A stretch of 64,000 bases of DNA from a candidate division KSB1 bacterium (GTDB lineage: Bacteria; Zhuqueibacterota; Zhuqueibacteria; JANLFK01; Oleimicrobiaceae), in NCBI GenBank assembly GCA_024655945.1, contig JANLFK010000003.1:1-64000 (forward strand), given 5' to 3'. Under the pieces are notes generated by a model. The model ran no database searches. It saw nothing but the letters and a program-made list of their open reading frames with translations, and was not told the origin of the DNA. A program made the translations under genes and the position numbers. Numbering within the stretch: position 1 is the first letter of the stretch; every line of letters begins with the position of its first letter. This document shows positions 15,932-25,022 of this stretch, one piece after another.

Positions 15932-15948
15932 GTCGCGCTCCCTGACTT

Positions 15949-16620
15949 TCACCGCCGATCCACCTCCTTGCAGCGCCTGATGCTCTCCCTGAGCAGGCGG
16001 GCGTTGGCCTGCACATCGCCGTCCATGAGCGCCGAGATGACCGCCACCCCGTGCGCGCCCGCCGCCATGACCTCCGCCACGCGCTGTGCGGTAATGCCAC
16101 CGATGGCCACCACCGGGCACCGCACCCGCTGACAGATTTCCCGCAACCGCTGCAGCGAGGAGAGGTCAGCATCGGGCTTGGTCGCCGTGGGAAAGATGGC
16201 TCCCACGCCCACGTAGTCAGCCCCTTCTGCCTCTGCCGCCAATGCCTCCGCCACCGTACCGGCAGAGGCGCCGATGAGCATTTCCGGGCCGGCCACGCGA
16301 CGCACCACCGCCACCGGCAGGTCTTCCTGCCCCACGTGCACCCCGTCGGCATACACCGCCATGGCTATGTCCAGTCGGTCGTTGACGAGAAACGGCACAC
16401 CATGCGCCGCACAGACCCGCTGCGCCGCCAGGGCATTCTCATAAAAGAGCCGCCCCGAGGACACCTTGTCCCGGTACTGCACCACGGTAACCCCGCCGGC
16501 GATGGCTGCCTCAACCACTGCGGCTATCTCGCGGCCACGCAGCCAGCCACAGTCGATGATGCCGTACAGGGAAAAGTCGATGGCGGCCCGCCCGCTGTGC
16601 ATTCTGCCTGCTGTGACCAT
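15949..16620 (-). CDS. thiE: Thiamine-phosphate synthase
   Basis: A TIM-barrel enzyme of about 223 residues joining HMP-pyrophosphate and THZ-phosphate into thiamine phosphate. Landmarks are VVQYRDK, PFLVNDRLDIAMAVYADGVH, the GADYVGVGAIFPTATKPD phosphate-binding loop and VVAIGGITAQRVAEVMAAGA. The start is unsure: ATGs at 16620 and 16602 precede homology (MHSGRAAIDFSLYGIIDCG) and both ribosome sites are weak. No TPP riboswitch (no CTGAGA / ACCCTTTGAACCTGAT core) is visible upstream. The stop overlaps the alternative ftsK start. Confidence 0.9.
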   Translation of the reverse strand: MVTAGRMHSGRAAIDFSLYGIIDCGWLRGREIAAVVEAAIAGGVTVVQYRDKVSSGRLFYENALAAQRVCAAHGVPFLVNDRLDIAMAVYADGVHVGQEDLPVAVVRRVAGPEMLIGASAGTVAEALAAEAEGADYVGVGAIFPTATKPDADLSSLQRLREICQRVRCPVVAIGGITAQRVAEVMAAGAHGVAVISALMDGDVQANARLLRESIRRCKEVDRR

Positions 16621-16987
16621 GGCTTCTACCGCCACTGCCTTTGACTGAAAAGGCAAGAAGGCTTGTGCAGAGCCTTACCGCCGCAAGGCCTCCACAGGTC
16701 CTCCGCCCGCCACTGGGGTCGCTGCTCTGTCAATCGCCTTCTGGGACGACTGCTCCTCCCCTCCGCGCTTACTCGTCTCATCGGCGACAAGCGCACGGGG
16801 GCCGAGGCCGAGTAACTCACCAGCTCCCTCGCCGCGCTCCATGCGCACAGAGGCCGCGAAAGGGGCCTCCCTTCGCGCTCTGCCAACTGGCCACGGCATG
16901 CTTCAGGCCAGAAGTGCAGGGGCTGCCTATTCACGCCCATTGCGGTTGTCGCTCTCCGAATTCTGCGCCTCCAGAGACCCGCCTGCT
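16621..16987 (-). other. Gap between comB-like gene and thiE, nothing certain
   Basis: Some 370 G+C-rich bases with no recognisable gene or RNA. A 74-codon frame (16675-16899, minus) ends just before thiE and is not like any family I know. There is no AT-rich promoter-like box. It may be an untranslated spacer or a decayed gene inside the operon. Confidence 0.4.
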
Positions 16988-17713
16988 CTACCGCCGGCGC
17001 GTCCGAATGACCCCGTCCGCATATTGGGGCACGATCTGGTAGGCGTCCACCTCCGCGCAGACGGGGATGTCCTGCCCAAAGCCGATGGTCGCCAGGAAAC
17101 GGCCGTGCTCGCCCCCTTGCAGCACCTTCAGCGCGCTTTGCCGCGCCGAAAAGAAGCGTCCCGTCGCCTGCGCCGCGTCGCTGAGCTCCACCTGGCCGGG
17201 CAAGAGCTGCCGCAGGCGATGCAAAAGCAGCCCGGCGCAGAAGCAGTCCTCCGCAGAAAAACGTCCTTCCCGGCCAGCACAGACCAGCACGGCGTCGCCT
17301 CCTTCCTGTACCAAGGCCTGCGCCACCGCCCCGGCATTGACCAGTGCTCCCACCAGCACCGGCGCACCATTTTGCACCATGCGAAACAGGCGCGAGCCGT
17401 TGGTGGTGGTAAACACCACGGTGCTGTCCCGCAGGTTGGCGCCACGGTACTCCCGCGGCGAATTGCCCAGCGCAAAACCATCGATGCGCACGCCGCCGCG
17501 CTCTCCGCCCAGCAGCACGTGCTGGTCGCCGATGGTGGCGGCGATGCGCTTGGCTTGCTCTACCTCCTCCACTGGGATTATCGCTCGACAGCCATGCGCC
17601 AGCGCCGTAACGATGGTCGTGCTGGCGCGCAGCACGTCGATCACCACCACCGCTCGATTCGCCACCTGGCAGTAATTGAGCTCCCCGGGCACAAGACAGA
17701 CGTCAACCTTCAC
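16988..17713 (-). CDS. comB: 2-phosphosulfolactate phosphatase family protein (ComB-like)
   Basis: A ComB family protein of 241 residues, recognised by VVIDVLRASTTIVTALAHGC near the N-terminus, the RGGVRIDGFALGNSPREY block, VVFTTTNGSRLF and the C-terminal RRRFF-type region. The characterised archaeal enzyme dephosphorylates 2-phosphosulfolactate in coenzyme M synthesis; most bacterial homologues have no proven role and the true substrate here is unknown. It starts 9 bases after gcvT stops, so the two are co-transcribed. Confidence 0.88.
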   Translation of the reverse strand: MKVDVCLVPGELNYCQVANRAVVVIDVLRASTTIVTALAHGCRAIIPVEEVEQAKRIAATIGDQHVLLGGERGGVRIDGFALGNSPREYRGANLRDSTVVFTTTNGSRLFRMVQNGAPVLVGALVNAGAVAQALVQEGGDAVLVCAGREGRFSAEDCFCAGLLLHRLRQLLPGQVELSDAAQATGRFFSARQSALKVLQGGEHGRFLATIGFGQDIPVCAEVDAYQIVPQYADGVIRTRRR

Positions 17714-17722
17714 TGTTTCCCC

Positions 17723-18811
17723 TCAATACGGTCTCTTGTAGAACGGCGTCTGCACCACCACCGCCGGCACTTCCTGGCCCCGGATCTGTACGGCAAAGAT
17801 GCTCCCCACCTCCGCCAGCTCAGTGGGCACATAGCCCATGCCGATTCCTTTGTCCAAGCTTGGCGAGAAGGTGCCGCTGGTCACGTGCCCCACCTGCTTG
17901 CCATCCTTGACAATGGGGTAGCCGGGGCGCGGGATGGCCTTCTCCACCATCTCGAAGCCGACCAATTTGCGCCGCAGGCCCTGCTCCTTGACCCGCAGCA
18001 GCGCTTCGCGGCCGATAAAGTCGCCCTTCTGCAGCTTGGTAATCCACCCCAAGCCTACCTCCAGCGGGTTAGTGGTCTGGTCGATGTCGTTGCCGTACAG
18101 GCAGTACTTCATCTCCAGGCGCAGGCTATCTCGCGCCCCCAGCCCTATCGGCTCGATCTGGTACTCCTTGCCGGCCTCCATGACCGCCTCCCAGACCTGC
18201 TCGGAGTAGCGGCGGTCGAAGCCGATCTCGAAGCCGTCTTCGCCCGTGTACCCGGTGCGCGAGATGAGCATGTCCACTCCGGCCAGCCGGCCCCGCTGTG
18301 ACCAGTAGTACTTGATCTTGCTCAGGTCCAGGCTCGTCAACTTTTGCAGGGTGGCCTGGGCGTAGCGCCCCTGCACCGCCAACAGCGTGGTCTCGTCGCT
18401 GACGTTCTCTAAGCTCACGTCCTTGATCAGGTGGTCCAGGAGCCAGGCGAAATCCTTCTCCAGATTGGAGGCGTTCACCACCATCATGTAATGCTCAGGC
18501 AGGCGGTAGACCAACAGGTCGTCGACGATGCCGCCGTCTGGGTAGCACATGGCCGAGTACTGCAGGCGGTTGATCTCAAGGGCGCTCACCTGGTTGATGG
18601 TCATGCGCTCCAGGAACTCCAGCGCCTTTGGGCCGCGGATGATGAATTCCCCCATGTGTGACACGTCGAACACGCCCACGGTGGTGCGCACGCGCCGATG
18701 CTCGCTCACGATGCTCGTGTACTGGATGGGCATCCAGTAGCCGGCGAACGGCACCAACTTGGCGTTCAGTCGCTTGTGCACCTCGTAAAGGCCAGTCTTC
18801 TTCGGCTCCAT
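17723..18811 (-). CDS. gcvT: Aminomethyltransferase (glycine cleavage T protein)
   Basis: A folate-dependent enzyme that takes the aminomethyl group from lipoylated GcvH and gives methylene-THF and ammonia. The 362-residue protein has the T-protein opening (HKRLNAKLVPFAGYWMPIQY), FDVSHMGEF near residue 50, the catalytic-Asp region YPDGGIVDDLLVYRL near 100, and SRTGYTGEDGFEI near 200. The C-terminal barrel (GHVTSGTFSPSLDKGIGMGYV) is complete. The other gcv genes are not nearby, though a lipoate ligase-type gene is 5 kb away. Confidence 0.95.
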   Translation of the reverse strand: MEPKKTGLYEVHKRLNAKLVPFAGYWMPIQYTSIVSEHRRVRTTVGVFDVSHMGEFIIRGPKALEFLERMTINQVSALEINRLQYSAMCYPDGGIVDDLLVYRLPEHYMMVVNASNLEKDFAWLLDHLIKDVSLENVSDETTLLAVQGRYAQATLQKLTSLDLSKIKYYWSQRGRLAGVDMLISRTGYTGEDGFEIGFDRRYSEQVWEAVMEAGKEYQIEPIGLGARDSLRLEMKYCLYGNDIDQTTNPLEVGLGWITKLQKGDFIGREALLRVKEQGLRRKLVGFEMVEKAIPRPGYPIVKDGKQVGHVTSGTFSPSLDKGIGMGYVPTELAEVGSIFAVQIRGQEVPAVVVQTPFYKRPY

Positions 18812-18876
18812 TCCCGCTCAGTCCTTTCTGTTCCACCACTGATCACGCATCTTGCCAAGAGCCTACGACGGCGCGC

Positions 18877-20034
18877 TCATGAGACCAGGGCGGCAAAGCG
18901 CTCCAGAGCCGTCTTGATATTCTCCAGCGAGTTGGCATAGGACAGCCGCAGGTAGCCATCGCCGTATTTGCCAAAGGCTGTGCCGGAAAGAGTCGCCACG
19001 CCCGCCTCCTCCAACAGGCGCCGCTCCAGTTCCTTGGAGCTGAACCCGGTGCCCGTGATGTTCGGGAAGGCGTAGAATGCCCCTTGCGGCTTCACACACC
19101 TCACCCCTTTGATCTTGTTGAGCGCCTCGACGATGTAGTCACGGCGGCGGCGTAATTCGGCCACCATGGCTGCCACCGGCTCCTGCGGCCCGTTGATGGC
19201 CGCAATCGCCCCGTACTGGCTAAAGTGCGAGGTACAGGAGACCGTGTTGATCGTCAGGCGCTCCACGTGCCGCGCCAGCTCCCGGGGCATCACCCCGTAG
19301 CCCAATCGCCAGCCGGTCATGGCGTAGGTCTTGGACAGGCCGTCCAAAATCACCGTCCGCTCGCGCATCCCCGGCAGCGTGGCGATACTCACGAAGCTGC
19401 CCTCGTAGAGGATGTTGCTGTACACTTCGTCCGACAGGACACAGATGTCGCGGGCCATGGCCACCTCGGCGATCACCTCCAGGTCCTGCCGGCTCAACAC
19501 GCCGCCGGTGGGGTTCTGTGGCGAATTGAGGATGATGAGCTTGGTCTTGTCACTCACTAAGGAGCGAAACTCATCCACATCGAAGCTAAAGTTGCGCTCC
19601 TCGCGCAACGGGATCGGCACTGCCTTGCCGCCCGTGAACTCGATCACCGACTCGTAGATGGGAAACCCGGGGTTCGGATAGAGCACCTCGTCACCGGGAT
19701 CGACCAGGGCGGTGATGACGAAGTACATGATCGGCTTAGCCCCTGGGGTGACCACCACCTCTTCCGGGGAGACAGAAAGGCCGCGCCGTGCCCCCACATC
19801 GGCAGCGATGGCCTCGCGGAGCTCCTTGATGCCCGCCGCAGGGCAGTAGCCAGTCTTGCCATCGCGCAGCGCCTTGATGGCCGCCTCCTTGATGTGCTCT
19901 GGCGTGTCAAAGTCCGGCTCGCCGATCTCCAGATGGATAATCTTCTTGCCTGCCGCTTCCAGGGCCTTTGCTTTCGCCAATACCTCGAAGGCTGTTTCCG
20001 TACCCAGTCTGCTCATCCGCTCTGCCAACCTCAT
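18877..20034 (-). CDS. PLP-dependent aminotransferase, class I/II (aspartate aminotransferase-like)
   Basis: A fold-type I aminotransferase of 385 residues. It has the N-terminal arm ending IHLEIGEPDFDTPEHI, the PLP-contacting stretch VTPGAKPIMYFV, the NSPQNPTGGVLS loop, and the PLP lysine in DGLSKTYAMTGWRLGYG near residue 235. Motifs match the 1-gamma aspartate/aromatic group; the substrate is not determined. The ATG at 20034 has GGAGGG seven bases upstream and lies 100 bases downstream of a clear promoter, so it heads the operon running to lolA. Confidence 0.92.
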   Translation of the reverse strand: MRLAERMSRLGTETAFEVLAKAKALEAAGKKIIHLEIGEPDFDTPEHIKEAAIKALRDGKTGYCPAAGIKELREAIAADVGARRGLSVSPEEVVVTPGAKPIMYFVITALVDPGDEVLYPNPGFPIYESVIEFTGGKAVPIPLREERNFSFDVDEFRSLVSDKTKLIILNSPQNPTGGVLSRQDLEVIAEVAMARDICVLSDEVYSNILYEGSFVSIATLPGMRERTVILDGLSKTYAMTGWRLGYGVMPRELARHVERLTINTVSCTSHFSQYGAIAAINGPQEPVAAMVAELRRRRDYIVEALNKIKGVRCVKPQGAFYAFPNITGTGFSSKELERRLLEEAGVATLSGTAFGKYGDGYLRLSYANSLENIKTALERFAALVS

Positions 20035-20138
20035 ATCGGCCCTCCGCTTGGTCCAGTCCTTCTGCCTCCGGGGCAGCCTGCGCCCCCTTTCTCCCAGAAG
20101 TGATCCCACCTCATCCGGCCGACTCCCGCCACCGGTCA

Positions 20139-20167
20139 AAATTACCAAAAAAGCCACTCGTCGTCAA
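20139..20167 (-). promoter_or_regulatory. Promoter of the aminotransferase-gcvT operon
   Basis: TTGACG (20167-20162), a 17-base spacer ending TTTTTTGG, and TAATTT (20144-20139) on the minus strand, in an AT-rich patch between the rseP stop and the aminotransferase gene. TAATTTTG also fits the Bacteroidetes-type -7 consensus TAnnTTTG. Confidence 0.75.
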
Positions 20168-20257
20168 GCTGTTCTTGCGATTTTAACGCCCTGGGCGGAC
20201 GCCCATGGTCGCGCGCCTGGCAGGACAACGCCTTCCGTCCCCGCCCGGGCGCCCATC

Positions 20258-21421
20258 TCACGGCATCTTGCGCATCACGTCGTTGTAGGTGAGCAACAAG
20301 AAGCAGGCGAAAATGAGCACCATGCCGATCCATTGGATCACCATGCGCACCTTCACCGGCAGTGGCTTGCGGCGGATTCCCTCGACGATCACCACCACCA
20401 GGTGGCCGCCATCCAGGGCCGGCACCGGCAGGATGTTGATGAGCGCCAGGGTCACGCTGAACAGGGCCACCAGCGACAAGAGCTGTCCCGCAGCTTCGGC
20501 CACTCCGCGCCGCTGGCGCACTGCCTCCGCCACCCGCTGCCCAGAGCTGGCCGAGATGCGCGCGATGCCCAAAGGTCCTGCCACCTCACTGCAAGAGACC
20601 TGGGCCGTGACCAGCCCCTTCACGCTGGCGAAGGTCATGCGGAAGGCGTAGCTGGTCTGGGCAAAGCCGATGGCCACGGCCTCCCACGGCTTGACGCGCC
20701 GCGAGGGACCGACCACCTCCTGCGCAATATGCGGCCCGATGCCGATGAGCCCCAAGGGACGCAGCGACCACCCCTCGAGAGCCCACGAGCTTCTCGGCAC
20801 CACGGTGCGCGTGATGAGCGAGTCGCCCTGCCGCCAGGTGACAAGCAGAGGCCGCCCTGCAGCGCGGTGCACGCGCGCCGTAAGCTCGCCCCAGGAGGAG
20901 ACCGGCACCTGGTCCACCGCCACTATCTCAGCCCCAGGTGCCATCCCTGCTAATGCTGCCGGCATGCCAGGGATGACCTCGCCGACCACCGGGGGCAGCG
21001 AGCGGGAATCCACGCCTTCCGGCCTCTGCGGCACCCGCACGCCAAAAGAAAGCACCGTGTAGACCAAAAAGCCGAAGATGAGATTCATGAGCACGCCGGC
21101 GCAGAGCACGTACATCTTCTGCCAGGTGTTCTTGGACATGAATTCGTCCGGCGCGCCGGTGGCTTTTGCGTCCAAGCTCTCGTCGATAAACCCGGCCATC
21201 TTGACGTAGCCGCCCACCGGCAGCAGGCCGATGCCGTACTCGGTCCCCTTGCGCTGCAAGCGGAGCAGGCGCAAGCCGAACAGGTCGAAACCCAAGTAGA
21301 ACCGTTCAACACGAATGCGGGCCAGGCGCGCCGCAAGGTAGTGGCCGAACTCGTGCACAAAGACGAGTATGCCGAAGACAAAGATGAACGAGACAACCGT
21401 CGTGAGGATTCTTACCGCCAT
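20258..21421 (-). CDS. rseP: Site-2 protease RseP family
   Basis: An intramembrane zinc metalloprotease of 387 residues. HEFGH at residues 23-27 in the first TM gives two zinc ligands, and NILPVPALDGGH in the penultimate TM supplies the third. A PDZ domain (PVVGEVIPGMPAALAGMAPG) lies between. It cleaves anti-sigma factors and membrane-inserted signal peptides. The ATG at 21421 begins the TM carrying HEFGH. The last gene of the envelope operon, directly after dxr as in many bacteria. Confidence 0.93.
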   Translation of the reverse strand: MAVRILTTVVSFIFVFGILVFVHEFGHYLAARLARIRVERFYLGFDLFGLRLLRLQRKGTEYGIGLLPVGGYVKMAGFIDESLDAKATGAPDEFMSKNTWQKMYVLCAGVLMNLIFGFLVYTVLSFGVRVPQRPEGVDSRSLPPVVGEVIPGMPAALAGMAPGAEIVAVDQVPVSSWGELTARVHRAAGRPLLVTWRQGDSLITRTVVPRSSWALEGWSLRPLGLIGIGPHIAQEVVGPSRRVKPWEAVAIGFAQTSYAFRMTFASVKGLVTAQVSCSEVAGPLGIARISASSGQRVAEAVRQRRGVAEAAGQLLSLVALFSVTLALINILPVPALDGGHLVVVIVEGIRRKPLPVKVRMVIQWIGMVLIFACFLLLTYNDVMRKMP

Positions 21422-21476
21422 TCTTCTGATCGCACCTTTCTCTTTCTTCGCAAAGCGGCGCCAGCGCCAGCACTGC

Positions 21477-22634
21477 TTACCGGTGGCAAAGACTCTCCAC
21501 GTAGGCGCGCGCCCAGGCGTCACTGGCCAAGATGTCCTCGACACTGGGCTCGGCGATGGTCGTGTGTGCTGCCATGGTCTGCTCGATGAGCTGAGGGATG
21601 CGGTCGAAGGTAATCTTACGCCCCAAGAACATCGCCACCGCCACCTCGTTGGCAGCGTTCATCACTGCCGGCAGCGTCCCTCCGGTGCGCGCCGCCTGGT
21701 AGGCCAGACTCAGACATGGGAACCGCTGCAAGTCCGGCGGGCGGAATTCCAGGCGCTGGTGGCGAGTGAGGTCAAGGCGGGGCCACGAACCCGGCCGGCG
21801 CTCCGGGTAGGTGAGGGCAAATTGGATGGGTAGATGCATGTCCGGCGCTCCCAGTTGCGCCTTTACCGAGCCGTCCACAAACTCCACCAACGAGTGCACA
21901 ATGGATTGCGGGTGGATGACCACGTCCACCTTCGCCACCGGCATGGCGAAAAGCCAGTGCGCCTCGATTACCTCCAGCCCCTTGTTCATCAGCGTCGCCG
22001 AGTCGATGGTGATTTTGGGGCCCATGCGCCAGTTCGGGTGCGCCAACGCCTGTTCCACGGTCACCTGGGAGAAGAGGGCCGGATCCAAGTCCAAGAACGG
22101 CCCACCGGAGGCCGTGAGGATCAGCCGGCGCACCGCGCTGCGGTCCTCCCCCATCAGGCACTGCAGGAGGGCGCTGTGCTCGCTGTCGATGGGGATGATG
22201 GGCACCCGGCGCTCGGCAGCCCGCCGCATGACGATCACCCCCCCGGCCACCAAGGTCTCCTTGTTGGCCAGCGCGACGCTCTTGCCCTGGTCGATGGCGG
22301 CCAAGGTCGGCAGCAGTCCTGCCGCCCCCAGCACGGCGTTCACCAGCAGGTCATAGTCCGGAGCCGCTGCCACCCGCATGGTCGCTTCCGGCCCCAACCA
22401 AACCTCCACGCCGTGCTGCTGCAGTTGCTGCCGCACCTGCTCCGGGCAGCGCCCACTGGCAATGGCCACTGCCTGCGCGTGGTACTTCACGGCCTGCTCG
22501 GCCACGATGTCGGCGTCATCGAGGGTGGCCAAGTAGGCCACCACAAACTCGTCCCCCAAGCCATCCACCACCTGCAAACAACTGCGGCCGATGGAGCCTG
22601 TGGAGCCGAGAATGGCCAGTCGCTTCCGGGCCAT
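21477..22634 (-). CDS. dxr: 1-deoxy-D-xylulose 5-phosphate reductoisomerase
   Basis: The second enzyme of the MEP isoprenoid pathway, converting DXP to MEP with NADPH. The 385-residue protein has LAILGSTGSIGRSCLQVVD at the N-terminus, ALANKETLVAGG, the metal/substrate loop PIDSEHSALLQCL, and MNKGLEVIEAHWLF. The MEP pathway supplies the polyprenyl precursor used by uppS at the head of the same gene group. Start ATG 22634 chosen over 22643 because the family begins at MARKRLAILGS. Confidence 0.96.
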   Translation of the reverse strand: MARKRLAILGSTGSIGRSCLQVVDGLGDEFVVAYLATLDDADIVAEQAVKYHAQAVAIASGRCPEQVRQQLQQHGVEVWLGPEATMRVAAAPDYDLLVNAVLGAAGLLPTLAAIDQGKSVALANKETLVAGGVIVMRRAAERRVPIIPIDSEHSALLQCLMGEDRSAVRRLILTASGGPFLDLDPALFSQVTVEQALAHPNWRMGPKITIDSATLMNKGLEVIEAHWLFAMPVAKVDVVIHPQSIVHSLVEFVDGSVKAQLGAPDMHLPIQFALTYPERRPGSWPRLDLTRHQRLEFRPPDLQRFPCLSLAYQAARTGGTLPAVMNAANEVAVAMFLGRKITFDRIPQLIEQTMAAHTTIAEPSVEDILASDAWARAYVESLCHR

Positions 22635-22653
22635 GCGGGTCACTCCCCGCCGG

Positions 22654-23394
22654 TCAACGGATCGTCACCCCCACGCCGACGTTGAACCCGGAGAACGCCT
22701 CCGCGAACATGTAATCGATGTTGGCATAGAGCAACGGCAGCGGCTTGATGGTCACCCCCACGTTGCCGTGCACGTTGGTGGAGCTGTAGCTCCCGGTGAT
22801 GCCGTTGTAGTCCAGGTCTAAGGAGGTGCGGTCCACCCCGATGCCGGAGTAGAAGGTGACAAAGGGCACGCCCTTGCTCACCACAGCCTTGACGCTCATG
22901 GTGCTCACCGTGCCGAAGCTGTACTCCTCCGGCACAAAGAAGGCGTGGTAGGAGGCCATCAGCGCCACTTTCGGCAGCAGCGGGCCCTGCAGCAGGCCAT
23001 ACTTGAGGCCGACGCCCGCCAAGGTCACGCCGCCGCGCGTTGGCTCCTCCCCCAACGGGAAATGGAAAAAGCGTCCCATGGCCTCCAGCCGGAACGGCAG
23101 CCCGATGCTGGCGTGGATAAACGGCAAGCCGGCAAAGCTGACATCCTCGAACGGGCCGCCGCGCAGTTGCTTGTACTTGTCCGGCACAAACACCGCCACC
23201 CCGCGCACGCCCACATCGATCCCAAGAATGCTGTGCAGGTCGGCCGTGTGAAAGGTGCCGCCGGCAGAGAAGGAGCTGAACAGTTTGAGCACCTGGTCAA
23301 TGTCGTCCGGGCCGACGTAAAAGTTCTGCGCCTGGAGGTGTGGCCCCAAGAAGAGCACCCCCGCCACGAGTACTGCCACGTACAGTTTGCGCAT
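22654..23394 (-). CDS. Exported beta-barrel-like protein of unknown function
   Basis: A protein of 246 residues with a signal peptide (MRKLYVAVLVAGVLFLGP HLQA region) and alternating amphipathic strands rich in aromatic and glycine residues (SIGLPFRLEAMGRFFHFPLG, VTFYSGIGVDRTSLDLDY, NVHGNVGVTIKPLPLLY), ending in the barrel-like GFNVGVGVTIR. It resembles DUF6588-type outer-membrane proteins of FCB bacteria, though that assignment is tentative. It lies between the lipoate ligase and dxr genes in the envelope operon and may be an assembly client or helper. Confidence 0.75.
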   Translation of the reverse strand: MRKLYVAVLVAGVLFLGPHLQAQNFYVGPDDIDQVLKLFSSFSAGGTFHTADLHSILGIDVGVRGVAVFVPDKYKQLRGGPFEDVSFAGLPFIHASIGLPFRLEAMGRFFHFPLGEEPTRGGVTLAGVGLKYGLLQGPLLPKVALMASYHAFFVPEEYSFGTVSTMSVKAVVSKGVPFVTFYSGIGVDRTSLDLDYNGITGSYSSTNVHGNVGVTIKPLPLLYANIDYMFAEAFSGFNVGVGVTIR

Positions 23395-23396
23395 GG

Positions 23397-24239
23397 TCAC
23401 CTCCGCGTTGGGTCCTGGTACTTGGCCAAGAGCTCTCTTGCCCTGGCCTTCTCCCTCTCCGTGAGCTGGCCGGAACACAAACTCACACCAAAAACGCGTG
23501 CGAACCCTTTGGCAAGCGCTGCAGCCATCTCCGCAAAGCTCACTGTGCGGCCGGCGATTTCGCTCACTGCCGCCGTCCGCTGCCGCAGGTATTCGCGATA
23601 GCGTGCGCGCTTTTCCTCATCCAGCCCAGCTAAGTAGTCCACCAGACACAGGTGTGCAGAGCCCAGGAGAATTGAGCCGTGTTGCAGCAACGCCCCCTCG
23701 TAACGGCGCTGCGCGCTCCCCACCAACTTGCGTCCCTGCCACAGGACTTCATTGCGCACCGAGCTGGAGAAGCACGGCACGGAAAACTCGGCACGCCGGT
23801 AATCCACCTGCGTCTGCTGCGCGCGTTCAAAACGGGCCGCCACCCCGAGGCTGTGCAGCCCTTCGACGAGGGCCAAACTAATCAGCTCATACGTCTGGGC
23901 AACTTCCTCGCCGAACCAAGGGCTGCCCGCTGGAATCACCACGCTGTAGGTGAGCTCCTCATCGTGGAGGATGGCGCGCCCGCCCGTGGGACGGCGCACC
24001 AGGCCTATGCCGTCGGCCAAGCACCGTTCTACGTCGATCTCCTCCGCGCGCTGGTGATAGCCCAGCGAGATACACGGCGGAGCCCAGGCAAACACGCGCA
24101 AGGTGGGCGTCGTCACCCCTTGCGTGGCCTCCATGGCCATGGCTTCGTCCACGGCCATATTCCACGCGCCTGGGCCAGCACCGCTGTCAAGGAAACGCCA
24201 CGTGCTGCTTGCCGGGCCGTCTGCGCAAGCGAGCATCAT
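23397..24239 (-). CDS. Lipoate ligase / octanoyltransferase family protein (LipM/LplA type)
   Basis: A BPL/LplA-fold enzyme of 280 residues that attaches octanoate or lipoate to lipoyl domains. Landmarks are LDSGAGPGAWNMAVDEAM, WAPPCISLGYHQ, the signature LVRRPTGGRAILHDEELTYS near residue 85, and LVGSAQRRYEGALLQHGSILL. Length and motifs fit the LipM octanoyltransferase branch at least as well as LplA; the catalytic cysteine was not placed with certainty. The ATGATG at 24239 overlaps the lpxA stop as ATGA, so it is translationally coupled to lipid A synthesis, an unusual neighbour. Its product is needed by GcvH, the partner of GcvT encoded here. Confidence 0.85.
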   Translation of the reverse strand: MMLACADGPASSTWRFLDSGAGPGAWNMAVDEAMAMEATQGVTTPTLRVFAWAPPCISLGYHQRAEEIDVERCLADGIGLVRRPTGGRAILHDEELTYSVVIPAGSPWFGEEVAQTYELISLALVEGLHSLGVAARFERAQQTQVDYRRAEFSVPCFSSSVRNEVLWQGRKLVGSAQRRYEGALLQHGSILLGSAHLCLVDYLAGLDEEKRARYREYLRQRTAAVSEIAGRTVSFAEMAAALAKGFARVFGVSLCSGQLTEREKARARELLAKYQDPTRR

Positions 24240-25006
24240 ATGATCCCGCGCCTGCTCTCCTCGATGAAGCGCACGATGTGCTGGATCTCCTCCGTCTGCG
24301 GCAGCTCTTCGCGGATGCGTGCTAATGCCTGGCTCACGTTCAGCTTGGAGCGATACAGCAGGCGATAGGCCCGCTTGAGCAACAGCAACGTCTCTGGCGC
24401 AAACCCGCGCCGCCGCAGTCCCACCGAGTTCAGCCCGGCAAACTGCAGTGGCTCGGCCATGGCCAGCACGTACGGCGGCACGTCCTTCATCGCTTTGCAG
24501 CCTGCGCCGACAAAGGCGTGGCGGCCGATGCGCACGAACTGGTGCACGGCCAACAGCCCACCCAATGTGGCCCACTCCTCGATGGTCACGTGCCCGGCGA
24601 GATTGGCAGAATTGGCCATAATCACGTGGTCCCCCACCACGCAGTCGTGCGCCACGTGCGTGTACGCCATCAGCAGGCAATCGCTGCCCACCACGGTCTT
24701 CCAGTGCTCCTTGGTGCCCCGGTTGAGCGTGGCGTACTCGCGGATGACTGTGCGATCGCCAATCTCCAGGGTGGTCTCCTCGAACCCGAATTTCAGGTCC
24801 TGGGGCACGGTGCCCAACACCGCCCCGTGGTGCACGCAGCACTCCTTGCCGATGCGCGTACCAGAGGCAATGAGCACGTGCGAGGCAACGGACGTCCCCT
24901 CCCCAATGATGACATTCTTCTCGATGACAGAAAACGGGCCCACGGACACGCCGTTGCCCAGTTCAGCAGCAGGTTCGACCAGGGCAGTGGGATGAATGTC
25001 GGTCAG
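24236..25006 (-). CDS. lpxA: UDP-N-acetylglucosamine acyltransferase
   Basis: The first enzyme of lipid A synthesis, a left-handed beta-helix trimer of 256 residues that transfers hydroxyacyl from ACP to UDP-GlcNAc. Hexapeptide repeats fill residues 5-190; the catalytic histidine is in THVAHDCVVGDHV near 120; GGLLAVHQFVRIG and the helical tail (LNVSQALARIREELPQ) follow. The first in-frame codons overlap the fabZ end and no ATG is available, so a CTG at 25006 after GAGGAGAGG is the likely start; a TTG at 25054 is the alternative. Confidence 0.93.
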   Translation of the reverse strand: MTDIHPTALVEPAAELGNGVSVGPFSVIEKNVIIGEGTSVASHVLIASGTRIGKECCVHHGAVLGTVPQDLKFGFEETTLEIGDRTVIREYATLNRGTKEHWKTVVGSDCLLMAYTHVAHDCVVGDHVIMANSANLAGHVTIEEWATLGGLLAVHQFVRIGRHAFVGAGCKAMKDVPPYVLAMAEPLQFAGLNSVGLRRRGFAPETLLLLKRAYRLLYRSKLNVSQALARIREELPQTEEIQHIVRFIEESRRGII

Positions 25007-25022
25007 ACGCGCCTCTCCTCGC

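Noticed and set aside
16675-16899. 74-codon frame before thiE as a gene
   Set aside because: No family resemblance, weak start and biased composition; left as part of the spacer.
16621-16987. TPP riboswitch before thiE
   Set aside because: Neither CTGAGA nor the ACCCTTTGAACCTGAT-type core could be found on the minus strand.
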